Source of the DNA: Bryobacteraceae bacterium
GTDB taxonomy: Bacteria > Acidobacteriota > Terriglobia > Bryobacterales > Bryobacteraceae
Direction: 5' to 3'
DNA length: 47,219 nt
NCBI GenBank assembly: GCA_028275505.1
Contig: JAPWUP010000009.1
Location: 1-47,219, forward strand
The notes beneath the pieces are model-generated. The model worked only from the letters and a program-made list of their open reading frames with translations, was not told where the DNA came from and ran no database searches. This document shows positions 35,484 to 44,479 of the stretch, one piece after another. The position numbers and the translations under genes are program-made. Positions within the stretch are counted from its first letter, which is position 1. Each line of letters opens with the position of its first letter.

Positions 35484-38400
35484 ATGAGTCGCCTTTGGAC
35501 GCTGCTCGCTCTACTCCTCACGCTGCTCTATCCCGCCGCGCCCCTTGATCGCGCTGCCGATCGCTACGCCTTGCTTCTGGAAGACCCGCCGCTCGTGGCC
35601 CAGATCGGGTCACGGGAAGAACTCGAGAGCTTGCACACGCGGCAGGCCGGACAGCGCTTGCTGGACCGGCAACGCGCCTTGCGGCAGGAGCTCGAGCGCC
35701 GCGGGATTCAGGTGACGGCCACCAGCCATATCCTCGTCAACGCGATCTTCGTCCGCACGAGCGCCGACCGCTTGGAGGAACTGCGGCGGCTTCCCGGCGT
35801 ACGCCGCGTCGAATATTTGCCTCCGATCCGCCTGCATCTGAACCGCGCACTCGATCTGAGCAACGCGCGGGCCGCCTGGAACCGGATCGGCGGCTTCGCC
35901 AACGCGGGCGCCGGCGTGAAGATCGGAATCATTGACTCCGGCATTGACCACCAACATCCCGCTTTGCTGGACGACTCGTTGCGACCGCCGCCCGGTTACC
36001 CCAAATGCGTGCCGCGCGACTGCCCTTACACCAGCAACAAGGTGATCGTGGCGCGCAGCTACGTGGAAATGCTGGCGGCGGGCACCCCGCCCAATCCCGC
36101 GGAAGATTCGCGCCCGGACGATCCCACGCCGCGGGATCGCGTCGGTCACGGCACCGCCGTGGCAGTGATCGCCGCGGGCCGTGAGGTCTCCACGCCGTCG
36201 GCCACGATTTCCGGCGTGGCGCCCAAAGCATTCCTGGGCAACTACAAGATTTTCGGTTCGCCGGGCGTCAACGACACAACGTATGGCGACGTCGTGATTG
36301 CAGCCCTGGAAGACGCGTTCCGGGACGGCATGGACATCGTCACGCTCTCGCTGGGCAGCGCCGCCGTCTACGGGCCGCTCGATACGGGCGCGATCTGCGG
36401 AGCCAACGCTTCCGAACCTTGCGACGTGCGCGCGTTGGCTGTCGAAAACGCCGTGAAAGCCGGGATGCTGGCCGTGGTGAGCGCAGGCAACGATGGCGAC
36501 ACGGGCCTGAAATATCCGGCGCTGAACAGCGTGAACACGCCGGCCACGGCGCCATCGGCCCTCACCGTGGGCGCCATCACCAACGCCCACGTCTGGTTCT
36601 CTCGCGTGGGTCTGGAAGCCGATAACGCGCCTGCCGAGTTGCGCAAGATTCCCGCGCGCTTTGGCGACGGGCCGCGCCCGGTGGCGCCGCTCACCGCGCC
36701 CATCAAGGACGTCGAGAAGCTGGGCGACGACGGGCGCGCCTGCCGTCCCCTTCCCACCAGTTCGCTGGCGGGCGCGGTGGCGCTGGTGCAACGGGGCGGC
36801 TGCTCGTTCGCCTTGAAGGTCTTCAACGCCGAGAATGCCGGCGCAGTGGGCGTCGTCATTTACCAGCTCGATGGCGTGGACTCCATCTTCAGCCCCGCGG
36901 GCCTGGCCGGCTCGGGCGTCCCGGCGGTCATGATCCCCAACAGCGCGGGCAAGCAACTGAAAAGTTTCCTCGCCGGCAACCCGGACGCCCGCGTGATCCT
37001 CGACCCCACGCTGACCGAGTGGGAAGCGCCCTCCGATGAAGTGGCGGTGTTCAGCTCGCGCGGTCCCTCGATCGGGGAGTACGGGATCAAGCCGGAATTG
37101 GTTGCCGTGGGCACCGATCTGTTTACGGCAACGCAGCGTTACGATCCCAACAGCGAACTGTGGGATCCCACGGGGTACACCGCGGTGGATGGCACGAGCT
37201 TCGCCGTCGGATTGGCGGCGGGCGCGGCAGCGCTCGTCAAGCAGCAGAAACCGGATCTCACTCCGGGCCAGCTGAAATCCGCGCTGGTCAACACCTCGAG
37301 CGCGGATGTTGCCGAAGACGGGCAAAAAGCGAGCGTGGTGTCCGCGGGCGCAGGCAAACTCGACGCCGAAGCAGCCTTGCAAACCCCCGTAACCGTGGAG
37401 CCCGCTACGGTCTCCTTCGGGGCGGTGACGCAGGCGACGCTCGGCAGCTCGCGTACGCTGACCCTGAAAAACATCGGCAGCGCGCGGCTGACGCTGCGGT
37501 TCAGCGTGGCGCCGCGGGTCGAGGATCCCCGCGCACGGATCACGCTCTCGCCCGCGAGCGTGACGCTCGATCCGGGCAGCTCCGCGCAGGTGGCTGTGCA
37601 GCTGGAAGGAAGCCTGCCGTCCCCGGGGCGATACGAAGGTGAGATCCGCATCGAGGGCGGGCCGGGCCCGTTGCGGGTTCCGTACCTGTATCTGGCGAGC
37701 GACAACACACCGTTCAATGCGTTCCCGCTGATCGGCTATGACTTCGACGGCGTGGCGGGTTCCTATATCCCCGAGCGCGTCATCGCCTTCAAGCTGACGG
37801 ACCGCTACGGCGCGCCGGTGCCCAACGTCCCCGTGCGTTTTCGCGCCACGATCGGCGGGGGCTATATCGAAGCGGCCGATCCTGCAACCGACGTCTACGG
37901 CATCGCTGCGGCGCGCGTGGTGCTGGGGCCGCTTTTGGGCGAACAGCAGTTCGTTGCCGAAGCGGGCGGGCTCGTGGTCCCCTTCGACGGGTGGGCGCGC
38001 CTGCGGCCTGCCATCTCCACGGACGGTGTGGTCAACGCGGCCAGCTTTGAGCGCGGTGCTCCCGTGGCGCCAGGCTCCTACATCGCGATCTTCGGCGTTG
38101 GATTGAGCGACACGACGATGGTGTTCAGCACGCCGTATCTGCCGCTGTCGCTAGCCAAGGTGAGCGTAAGCTTCGACGCGCCATCGCGGGGCCTCAGTCT
38201 GCCTGGCAGGATCTACTTCGTCAGCCCGAGACAGATCAACGTGCAGGTCCCCTGGGAGTTGCAGGGCCTGAACTCGGTGCTGCTCAAAGTGAGCATCGGT
38301 TGGATTTCGAGCGCGCTCTACACGTTGCCGCTCGCCGATTACTCGCCCGCCTTCTTCGAGCGCCAGGACGCTACCGGACGCAGGGTGATTGCCGCTCTCG

Positions 38401-38729
38401 ATGAACAATACCGCGTCGTAGACAGCACGAATCCGGCCCAACGGGGGCGCGTGGTGCAACTTTTCGCCAACGGGCTGGGACCTGTGGATCCGACGCCTCC
38501 CACCGGCGAGCCGACTCCGGCGCAACCTTATCACGTGACGCGGGTTCAACCGGAAGTGACCATCGGAGGGCGCCGCGCGCAGGTCCAGTTCAGCGGGCTG
38601 GCGCCGTACATCGTGGGCCTCTATCAGCTCAATGTGGTCGTCCCTGCGGACGCTCCCACCGGGCTGCAAGAGGTCAAGATCACGATCGGCGGCGTAACTT
38701 CCAAGGCAGCGCTGCTGCCCATACAGTGA
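35484..38729 (+). CDS. Secreted S8 subtilase with PA insert and Solibacter-type C-terminal domain
   Basis: 1081 residues. A signal peptide (1-20) is followed by an I9-like propeptide that ends near LNRALDLS. The subtilase domain has Asp151 (IIDSGIDHQHP), His222 (VGHGTAVA), Asn in SAGNDGDTG and Ser572 (DGTSFA). A protease-associated (PA) domain is inserted at about 390-510 (VALVQRGGCSFALK). Two Ig/beta-sandwich segments follow, one resembling ASH/HYDIN-type repeats (VEPATVSFGAVTQATLGSSRTL). Residues about 842-1081 begin VVNAASFERGAPVAPGSYIAIFG and match my memory of the Solibacter C-terminal domain (TIGR03437). It is likely an extracellular protein-degrading enzyme. A paralogue follows 49 bp downstream. 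Confidence 0.9.
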   Translation: MSRLWTLLALLLTLLYPAAPLDRAADRYALLLEDPPLVAQIGSREELESLHTRQAGQRLLDRQRALRQELERRGIQVTATSHILVNAIFVRTSADRLEELRRLPGVRRVEYLPPIRLHLNRALDLSNARAAWNRIGGFANAGAGVKIGIIDSGIDHQHPALLDDSLRPPPGYPKCVPRDCPYTSNKVIVARSYVEMLAAGTPPNPAEDSRPDDPTPRDRVGHGTAVAVIAAGREVSTPSATISGVAPKAFLGNYKIFGSPGVNDTTYGDVVIAALEDAFRDGMDIVTLSLGSAAVYGPLDTGAICGANASEPCDVRALAVENAVKAGMLAVVSAGNDGDTGLKYPALNSVNTPATAPSALTVGAITNAHVWFSRVGLEADNAPAELRKIPARFGDGPRPVAPLTAPIKDVEKLGDDGRACRPLPTSSLAGAVALVQRGGCSFALKVFNAENAGAVGVVIYQLDGVDSIFSPAGLAGSGVPAVMIPNSAGKQLKSFLAGNPDARVILDPTLTEWEAPSDEVAVFSSRGPSIGEYGIKPELVAVGTDLFTATQRYDPNSELWDPTGYTAVDGTSFAVGLAAGAAALVKQQKPDLTPGQLKSALVNTSSADVAEDGQKASVVSAGAGKLDAEAALQTPVTVEPATVSFGAVTQATLGSSRTLTLKNIGSARLTLRFSVAPRVEDPRARITLSPASVTLDPGSSAQVAVQLEGSLPSPGRYEGEIRIEGGPGPLRVPYLYLASDNTPFNAFPLIGYDFDGVAGSYIPERVIAFKLTDRYGAPVPNVPVRFRATIGGGYIEAADPATDVYGIAAARVVLGPLLGEQQFVAEAGGLVVPFDGWARLRPAISTDGVVNAASFERGAPVAPGSYIAIFGVGLSDTTMVFSTPYLPLSLAKVSVSFDAPSRGLSLPGRIYFVSPRQINVQVPWELQGLNSVLLKVSIGWISSALYTLPLADYSPAFFERQDATGRRVIAALDEQYRVVDSTNPAQRGRVVQLFANGLGPVDPTPPTGEPTPAQPYHVTRVQPEVTIGGRRAQVQFSGLAPYIVGLYQLNVVVPADAPTGLQEVKITIGGVTSKAALLPIQ

Positions 38730-38778
38730 TGCACGGCGCACGGGATGGATAACTGCCATAGAATGCGATAAGGGGCAT

Positions 38779-41169
38779 ATGAGGCGAACGAAGGGCTGGC
38801 TTTGGTTCCTGCTGGGGGCTGCGATCGCCGGGGCGCAGGTGGTTCCCGATCTCTACATCGTGGAGCTCGCCGGGGAACCCGCAGCATCGGCAGTGGTGGG
38901 GAGCGTCAAGGCGCGGCGCGAGGCGCTGGCCGACCGGCGCGCCCGGGTGCAGGCCGAACAGCGTGTGGTCCGCGCGGCGCTGGCGGAACGCGGCGTCGAG
39001 GTGCTGGAATCGGTGGACACCGTGGCCAACGCGCTCGTGGTGCGCGTGCCGGACCGAGAAGCTGCGCAGCTGACAAGTGTCCCGGGCGTAGTGCGAGTCC
39101 ATCCGGTTTACGAGGTGCGGCTTTTGCTCGACCGCGCGCTCCCGCTTTCCCGCGTCCCGGAAGCATGGGAAAAAATTGGAGGCGAGCAGCGAGCAGGGGC
39201 GGGCGTAAAAATTGCTGTGATTGACACGGGAATTGATCACGAGCACCCGGCATTTCAGGATCCCTCGCTGGAAATTCCCGAAGGATATCCGCGGGTGGCG
39301 CGGGAGGAACACCGCCAGTACACCAACAACAAGATCATCGTGGCCCGCACCTATGAGAGCCTTCTCGGCAACAGCGCCGGGACGCCGCGCGACGACATGG
39401 GGCACGGCACCGCGGTGGCCATGGCGGCGGCAGGCGTGCGCAACCGGGGTCCGCTGGCCGAAATCGTCGGAGTGGCCCCCAAGGCCTGGCTGGGCAACTA
39501 CAAGGTTTTCACCGCGAGCAGCGAGACCACGCGCACGGACGTGATTCTCAAAGCGATTGACGATGCGGTGGCCGACGGGATGGATGTCATCAATCTGAGC
39601 GTTGGTTCGCCGCTGGCGCCGCGGCCTGCGGACTCGATTTCCGTGCAGGCGGTGGAGCGAGCCGCCGCGGTTGGGGTCGTCGTGGTCGCGTCGGCGGGCA
39701 ACGAAGGTCCGGATCCGTTCACGATCAGCTCGTACGCTACCGCGCCCTCCGCGATTGCCGTGGGCGCGACGGCGAGCGACCGCATTTTCGGAACCGCGGT
39801 CGTGCTCGATGGCGGCGGCCTCTATCTGGCCACGCCCGGCAACGGTCCTCGACCGGAGGAGCCGATCACGGCGCCGCTGGCCGACGTGGCGCGTTGGGAT
39901 CAGAACGGGATGGCCTGCCAGGCCTTGCCCGAAGGCAGCCTGCAAGGACGTATCGCCTTGATCCTGCGCGGCGCCTGTTTGTTCGAAGATAAACTGAACA
40001 ACGCGCAGCGTGCGGGAGCGCTGGCGGCGATCGTGTACACGGACGATCGGCCCGTAGCCATCATGAGCGTCGGTTCGGCCACGCTGCCGGGCGTGATGGT
40101 GAGCAACGCCGACGGGCTGGCGATCAAACAGCGACTGAAGGACAACCCGGACCTGATCGCGACCGTGAACTTCCGGCCCGGTCCCTTGCCGGCAAACGGC
40201 AACCGCCTGGCTTCGTTTTCCAGCGCCGGTCCCAATCCGGATGAAAACATCAAGCCCGATCTGGTGGCGGTGGGGACCAGCATCTACACGGCGACGCAAT
40301 CCTGGTACTCCGCGGGCGAGATGTACGACGAATCGGGCTACACCACCGAGTCGGGCACGAGCTTTTCCGCTCCGGTGGTCGCCGGCGCTGTGGCGGCGTT
40401 GAAGTCAGGGCGGCCAGGCCTCTCCGTTCAGCAGTACCGCTCTCTGATCGTGAACACGGCGGATCCGTTCCCTCCGGATGCAGAAAAGCCGGCGGCGGTG
40501 CAACGCGCTGGCGCCGGGCGCTTGAACCTCGCTGCAGCAGCGGAGAGCACCATCGCCGCCATCCCTGTTTCCCTCAGCTTCGGCAGCGGAAGCGGCACGA
40601 CGGATCGGGTGCGCGAGCTGAGGCTCGTCAACCTGGCGAGCGAGCCGGACGTAGTGAGCATCGCGGTTGCGCCGCGACGCGAAGGGCCGGCGCCCACGGT
40701 GAGCGTGAATACGCTTTGGCTCGACGCGGGAGCTGCGGCCACCGTTTCCGTGCGCTGGTCGGCGGAAGGGCTGACCTCGGGCGAGTATGACGGCTACCTG
40801 ATCATCCGCGGCACGCGTTCGCCCGTGGAAGTTCGGGTGCCCTACTGGTATGCGGTGCCCACGGGAGAGCCCGCCTACCTGACCATCCTGAATGCGCGCG
40901 AGCAAGGCAACGCGGGAGCGTCCCTGCGGCGGGCCATTTATTTCCGGGTGACCGACGCCGCCGGCATCCCTGTGCGGGAGCCGCGGCCGGAGGTCACTTC
41001 GCTGACGGAAGGCGCCGAGGTGACCGACGTCTCGTTCATTGACGGCGAGATCCCGGGCGCGTGGGCCATCAGCGTGCGGCTGGCGCCCCAAGGCGGACGG
41101 AATGACTTCCGCATCCGGGTCAACGAGCTGGTGCGCACGGTGAGCATCGTGGGCCTGCGCAATCCCTGA
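38779..41169 (+). CDS. Secreted S8 subtilase with PA insert (paralogue)
   Basis: 796 residues. The signal peptide is MRRTKGWLWFLLGAAIAGAQ and an I9-like propeptide follows. The catalytic residues are Asp149 (VIDTGIDHEHP), His209 (DMGHGTAVA), Asn in SAGNEGPD and Ser528 (SGTSFSAPVVAGA). A PA domain is inserted before the serine (IALILRGACLFEDK). The order and many blocks match the preceding subtilase (for example GVAPKAWLGNYKVF against GVAPKAFLGNYKIF), so the pair is a tandem duplication. This copy has shorter beta-sandwich segments and lacks the Solibacter-type C-terminal domain. AAGGGG precedes the ATG and TAGAAT may be its own -10. Confidence 0.9.
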   Translation: MRRTKGWLWFLLGAAIAGAQVVPDLYIVELAGEPAASAVVGSVKARREALADRRARVQAEQRVVRAALAERGVEVLESVDTVANALVVRVPDREAAQLTSVPGVVRVHPVYEVRLLLDRALPLSRVPEAWEKIGGEQRAGAGVKIAVIDTGIDHEHPAFQDPSLEIPEGYPRVAREEHRQYTNNKIIVARTYESLLGNSAGTPRDDMGHGTAVAMAAAGVRNRGPLAEIVGVAPKAWLGNYKVFTASSETTRTDVILKAIDDAVADGMDVINLSVGSPLAPRPADSISVQAVERAAAVGVVVVASAGNEGPDPFTISSYATAPSAIAVGATASDRIFGTAVVLDGGGLYLATPGNGPRPEEPITAPLADVARWDQNGMACQALPEGSLQGRIALILRGACLFEDKLNNAQRAGALAAIVYTDDRPVAIMSVGSATLPGVMVSNADGLAIKQRLKDNPDLIATVNFRPGPLPANGNRLASFSSAGPNPDENIKPDLVAVGTSIYTATQSWYSAGEMYDESGYTTESGTSFSAPVVAGAVAALKSGRPGLSVQQYRSLIVNTADPFPPDAEKPAAVQRAGAGRLNLAAAAESTIAAIPVSLSFGSGSGTTDRVRELRLVNLASEPDVVSIAVAPRREGPAPTVSVNTLWLDAGAAATVSVRWSAEGLTSGEYDGYLIIRGTRSPVEVRVPYWYAVPTGEPAYLTILNAREQGNAGASLRRAIYFRVTDAAGIPVREPRPEVTSLTEGAEVTDVSFIDGEIPGAWAISVRLAPQGGRNDFRIRVNELVRTVSIVGLRNP

Positions 41170-41252
41170 GCTGCCCACCGCGTAACCTCCCCTCCCCCGC
41201 GACCGTGTAGTATGCTGAAGTAGGATTGTTCGGTACCGACTGGAGGTTTGCT

Positions 41253-42407
41253 ATGACAGTGCGAAAACTCGCCTGGCTTGGCGCGGCCTTCCTGCTCGCG
41301 GCCAGCGTGAGCCTGGCGCAGACGTCATCCATTGCAGGGCAAGTCAAAGGTGAGGACGGCAAGCCCTTGCAGGGTGCTCTCATTCGAATCGAACGCCTGG
41401 ATATCAAGGGCAACTACCGGGTGAAAACGAACAAGAAAGGTGAATACTTCCACGCCGGCCTGCCGCTGGGCACATACCGCGTGATCCTCGAGGTGGACGG
41501 CAAGGAAGTGGATCGCGTGGAGAACGTGCGGACGCGGCTGGGCGATCCTACCGAGGTCAATTTCGACTTGCAGCGGCTCAAGCAGCGCCGCGAAGCGCTC
41601 CAGCGCGCCGCCGAAAGCGGCCAGCTCACTCAGGATCAGTTGCGCGAACTGACGCCCGAGCAGCGGGCCGCCATGGAGCGCGCGGCCAAAGAGCGTGCCG
41701 CGCAACTGGCGCGCAACAAGGCGCTGAACGACGCCTTCAACGCGGGCATGCAGGCGCTCCAGGCCAAGCAATACGATCAGGCGGTGGAGTCGTTCACCAA
41801 GGCGGCGGAAATTGACCCCAAACAGCACGTGGTCTGGGCACACCTTGCTGACGCCTACATCGGACTGGCGGGGACCAAGACCGGCGCCGAGCAGGAGGCC
41901 GCTCTGAACAAGGGCCTGGAGTGCTACCAGAAGGCACTGGAGATCAAGCCCGAGGAGGCGGCCTACCACAACAACTACGCGCTGGCCCTGGCGCGTGCGA
42001 AGAAGTTCCAGGAGGCGCAGGCCGAGTTAACCAAGGCCGCCCAGCTCGATCCGGCCAACGCCGGGCGATATTACTACAACCTGGGCGCGTTGCTCGTGAA
42101 TTCGGGCCAGAACGAGCAGGCTACCGAGGCCTTCAAGAAAGCGATCGAGGTTGATCCCAATTACGCCGACGCGCACTATCAGTACGGCGTCTCCCTGATG
42201 GCCAAAGCCCAGGTTACTCCCGACGGCAAGGTGGTTCCGCCTCCGGGGGCCCGCGAAGCGTTCGAGAAGTATTTGCAGCTCAAGCCCGACGGGCCTTTCG
42301 CAGAAGCGGCCAAAGGCATGATCGCCACCATTGACGCGGGTGTGCCCACCCAGTACACCAACCCTGAAGCGGAAAAGAAAAAGAAAGCCCCGCCGAGGAA
42401 GAAATAG
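41253..42407 (+). CDS. Exported TPR protein with N-terminal carboxypeptidase-regulatory-like domain
   Basis: 384 residues from ATG 41253, with TGGAGG before it. A signal peptide (MTVRKLAWLGAAFLLAASVSLAQ) precedes a carboxypeptidase-regulatory-like beta-sandwich (SSIAGQVKGEDGKPLQGALI to about residue 95). A charged helical linker (about 96-150) is followed by four or five TPR units (ALNDAFNAGMQALQAKQYDQ, LECYQKALEIKPEEAAYHNNYA and so on). The tail is very Lys-rich (EAEKKKKAPPRKK). TPRs bind proteins, so this may be a periplasmic scaffold. Such domain pairs are frequent in Acidobacteria. No enzymatic role is visible. Confidence 0.82.
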   Translation: MTVRKLAWLGAAFLLAASVSLAQTSSIAGQVKGEDGKPLQGALIRIERLDIKGNYRVKTNKKGEYFHAGLPLGTYRVILEVDGKEVDRVENVRTRLGDPTEVNFDLQRLKQRREALQRAAESGQLTQDQLRELTPEQRAAMERAAKERAAQLARNKALNDAFNAGMQALQAKQYDQAVESFTKAAEIDPKQHVVWAHLADAYIGLAGTKTGAEQEAALNKGLECYQKALEIKPEEAAYHNNYALALARAKKFQEAQAELTKAAQLDPANAGRYYYNLGALLVNSGQNEQATEAFKKAIEVDPNYADAHYQYGVSLMAKAQVTPDGKVVPPPGAREAFEKYLQLKPDGPFAEAAKGMIATIDAGVPTQYTNPEAEKKKKAPPRKK

Positions 42408-42444
42408 CTTCTGAACGCGACGGCCGGAAGGCAGAAACATCGAA

Positions 42445-42732
42445 ATGGTGCGCCTGATCCTTTACCTGCTTCTGGCCGTCCTTCTGATTACTTTACTCCG
42501 CTCCTTTATCGGAATTTTTCTGCGGCTGGCGTCGCAGTGGCTCTTGTCAGGCCCGCGGTCGGGCCCGCCGCGAGTAGAAATGGGCGGCGAGCTCAAGCAG
42601 GACCCCGTCTGCGGAGTTTACGTTCCCGCCAGCACCGCTATCAAGTTGAACTACGGCGGCAAAACTCTTTATTTCTGCTCGGAATCCTGCCGGGAAAAGT
42701 ACCGCCGGGGCGAGCGCCGCACGCAGGCCTGA
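42445..42732 (+). CDS. Membrane-anchored YHS/TRASH-domain protein
   Basis: 95 residues. One N-terminal membrane span (about 3-25) is followed by a linker and a YHS-type metal-binding domain: DPVCGVYVPASTAIKLNYGG and KTLYFCSESCREKY, with Cys at the three expected places. YHS/TRASH domains bind metals such as copper and often accompany metal transporters; here there are none nearby. GGAAGG lies upstream. The small size and anchor suggest a metal-sensing or chaperone role at the membrane, which is inference. Confidence 0.82.
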   Translation: MVRLILYLLLAVLLITLLRSFIGIFLRLASQWLLSGPRSGPPRVEMGGELKQDPVCGVYVPASTAIKLNYGGKTLYFCSESCREKYRRGERRTQA

Positions 42733-42765
42733 GGCCGACGGCAGCAACCCGAAAGCTCGCCCGGC

Positions 42766-42771
42766 TACAAT
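42766..42771 (+). promoter_or_regulatory. -10 element 7 nt before an ATG
   Basis: TACAAT (5/6 match) ends 7 nt before the ATG at 42779. No Shine-Dalgarno lies between, which suggests leaderless transcription. Confidence 0.45.
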
Positions 42772-42778
42772 AGCGCCT

Positions 42779-44479
42779 ATGCGCCGAGCGGCGCCGCTTC
42801 TGGGCTTTGTGGCCTTCGCGCTTCTCTTCTTAATCGTCAACCGAGGCGCCTATCAGAGTTACTTCCACGGCGACGAGCTCGATAACATCCAGTGGACCCG
42901 CTATCTGACCCCGGGCGAGTGGATCCGCGGCTTCTTGTCCCTCAAGTACTATCCCCAGAACTTCCGTCCCGCCGGGCATCTTTACTTCAACCTGATGGGC
43001 CGCGCGGTGGGCCTTGACTTCCGCTGGTACGTTTTCGGCATCCATGCGCTCCATTTGCTCAACTTGCTGCTTCTGTGGCGGCTCCTGCGGCTGCGCTTTG
43101 ATTTCACCGCATGGCCCGCTTTCGCGGGATGGCTGTTTTTTGCCTTTCACATGGGCGTTTTCGATGCCTTGTGGAAGCCCATGTACGTCTTCGACCTGCT
43201 GGCGACGACCTTTTCCCTGCTCTGCCTGCTGGCTTATGGCTCACCGCGCCGGGCCTCGCTCACCGTGGCGTTCCTGTGCTTCTGGCTGGCTGTCAAATCC
43301 AAGGAAATGACCGTGATGCTGCCTGCCGCACTCGCCGCCTGGGAATACTGGTTCGGGGCGAAACGCTGGAGGCGTCTGGCGCCGTTCTTTGCCGTCTCCC
43401 TGATTCTGGGCGTGCAGGCACTCTTGGTCAATGCCGGGCGACAGTCGGAATATACCCTGCACTTTACTCCCGGGGAGATCTGGAAATCGCTAACTTTCTA
43501 TTCGTCCAAAGTATTTCTTCTGCCTTATGCGGGCCTGAGCCTGATCGCACTGCCGCTGCTGCTGCGCGACCGCCGGGTCAATTTCGGCCTGGTTTTCTCG
43601 CTTTTGCTGTTGACGCCGATGTTGCTGCTTTCGGGACGCCTGTTCGGCGCCTATCTTTACCTGCCGCTGGCCGGCCTCTCGATTGCGGCGGCGGCGGTGG
43701 CGGAAAAAATCCATCCGGCGGCCGTGGTTGCCTTCTACCTGATCTGGCTGCCTTTCAACCACGCCTCGTTGCGTGCGCAGCGTCGCGAAGCCCTTTCGCT
43801 GGCGGACGAGAATCGCCGCTACGTGACAAAATTGCAAGAAATTGTTCCAGCCAGTCCGGGCGCCCGCGCCTACATCTACGATGGCGTGCCCGCAGCGCTG
43901 CACACCTGGGGGATCGAGGCCGCTGTCAAGCTGTTCGCGGGCCGCGGCGATTTGAGCTTCTATCCCGCGGAGGGAGTGGATCTGGAGAGGACGCTCCAGG
44001 AGGGAAGCGGCGTGGTGTTGCTGAGCTGGGACCCTATATTCCGCGAACTCTCGTCCTTTTCACGCGCTCCCGGTGAGCCGGACGCCTCCTATATCGTGGT
44101 AAGCCGCCGTGCGCCGGTGTGGCAGTTCGGGGAGGGGTGGTACTTTCTGGCCGGACACTTTCGATGGTGCCGTCCTTACGCGACCGCCCGCCTGCGCCGT
44201 CCGCCGCAGGCCACAGCCTTCGAGCTGGTGGTGAACATGGGACCGCCGCCCGAGGGCGAACCGATTCGCGCCAGTGTGGCCCTCGATGGCCGCTGGATCG
44301 GCTCGGCCGATCTGCGGCGCGGCTCGGGCTGGCATACCCTTCGCTGGAACCTGCCCGTGGGAGCCCCTGGCACGGTGCGGATGGAAATTCGCGTGGAACC
44401 GCCGTTCGTGGCCGACCCCGTCCGCCCGCTGGGGCTGGCCGTGGGCGCGTTCGGATTCCTCCCCAGGGAGCAACCATGA
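42779..44479 (+). CDS. GT-C-like multi-span membrane glycosyltransferase or related protein
   Basis: 566 residues. About ten hydrophobic spans lie before residue 350, and the first loop carries YFHGDELDN, the acidic pair expected of GT-C (PMT/ArnT-like) enzymes. The loop also has RPAGHLYFNLMGR. The last 190 residues are soluble and beta-rich (ASVALDGRWIGSADLRRG, TVRMEIRVEPPF), likely extracytoplasmic. GT-C enzymes transfer sugars from lipid carriers to lipids, proteins or glycans. The donor and acceptor are unknown and the family call is inference from topology. Its stop overlaps the MFS start by 4 bp (ATGA). Confidence 0.7.
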   Translation: MRRAAPLLGFVAFALLFLIVNRGAYQSYFHGDELDNIQWTRYLTPGEWIRGFLSLKYYPQNFRPAGHLYFNLMGRAVGLDFRWYVFGIHALHLLNLLLLWRLLRLRFDFTAWPAFAGWLFFAFHMGVFDALWKPMYVFDLLATTFSLLCLLAYGSPRRASLTVAFLCFWLAVKSKEMTVMLPAALAAWEYWFGAKRWRRLAPFFAVSLILGVQALLVNAGRQSEYTLHFTPGEIWKSLTFYSSKVFLLPYAGLSLIALPLLLRDRRVNFGLVFSLLLLTPMLLLSGRLFGAYLYLPLAGLSIAAAAVAEKIHPAAVVAFYLIWLPFNHASLRAQRREALSLADENRRYVTKLQEIVPASPGARAYIYDGVPAALHTWGIEAAVKLFAGRGDLSFYPAEGVDLERTLQEGSGVVLLSWDPIFRELSSFSRAPGEPDASYIVVSRRAPVWQFGEGWYFLAGHFRWCRPYATARLRRPPQATAFELVVNMGPPPEGEPIRASVALDGRWIGSADLRRGSGWHTLRWNLPVGAPGTVRMEIRVEPPFVADPVRPLGLAVGAFGFLPREQP

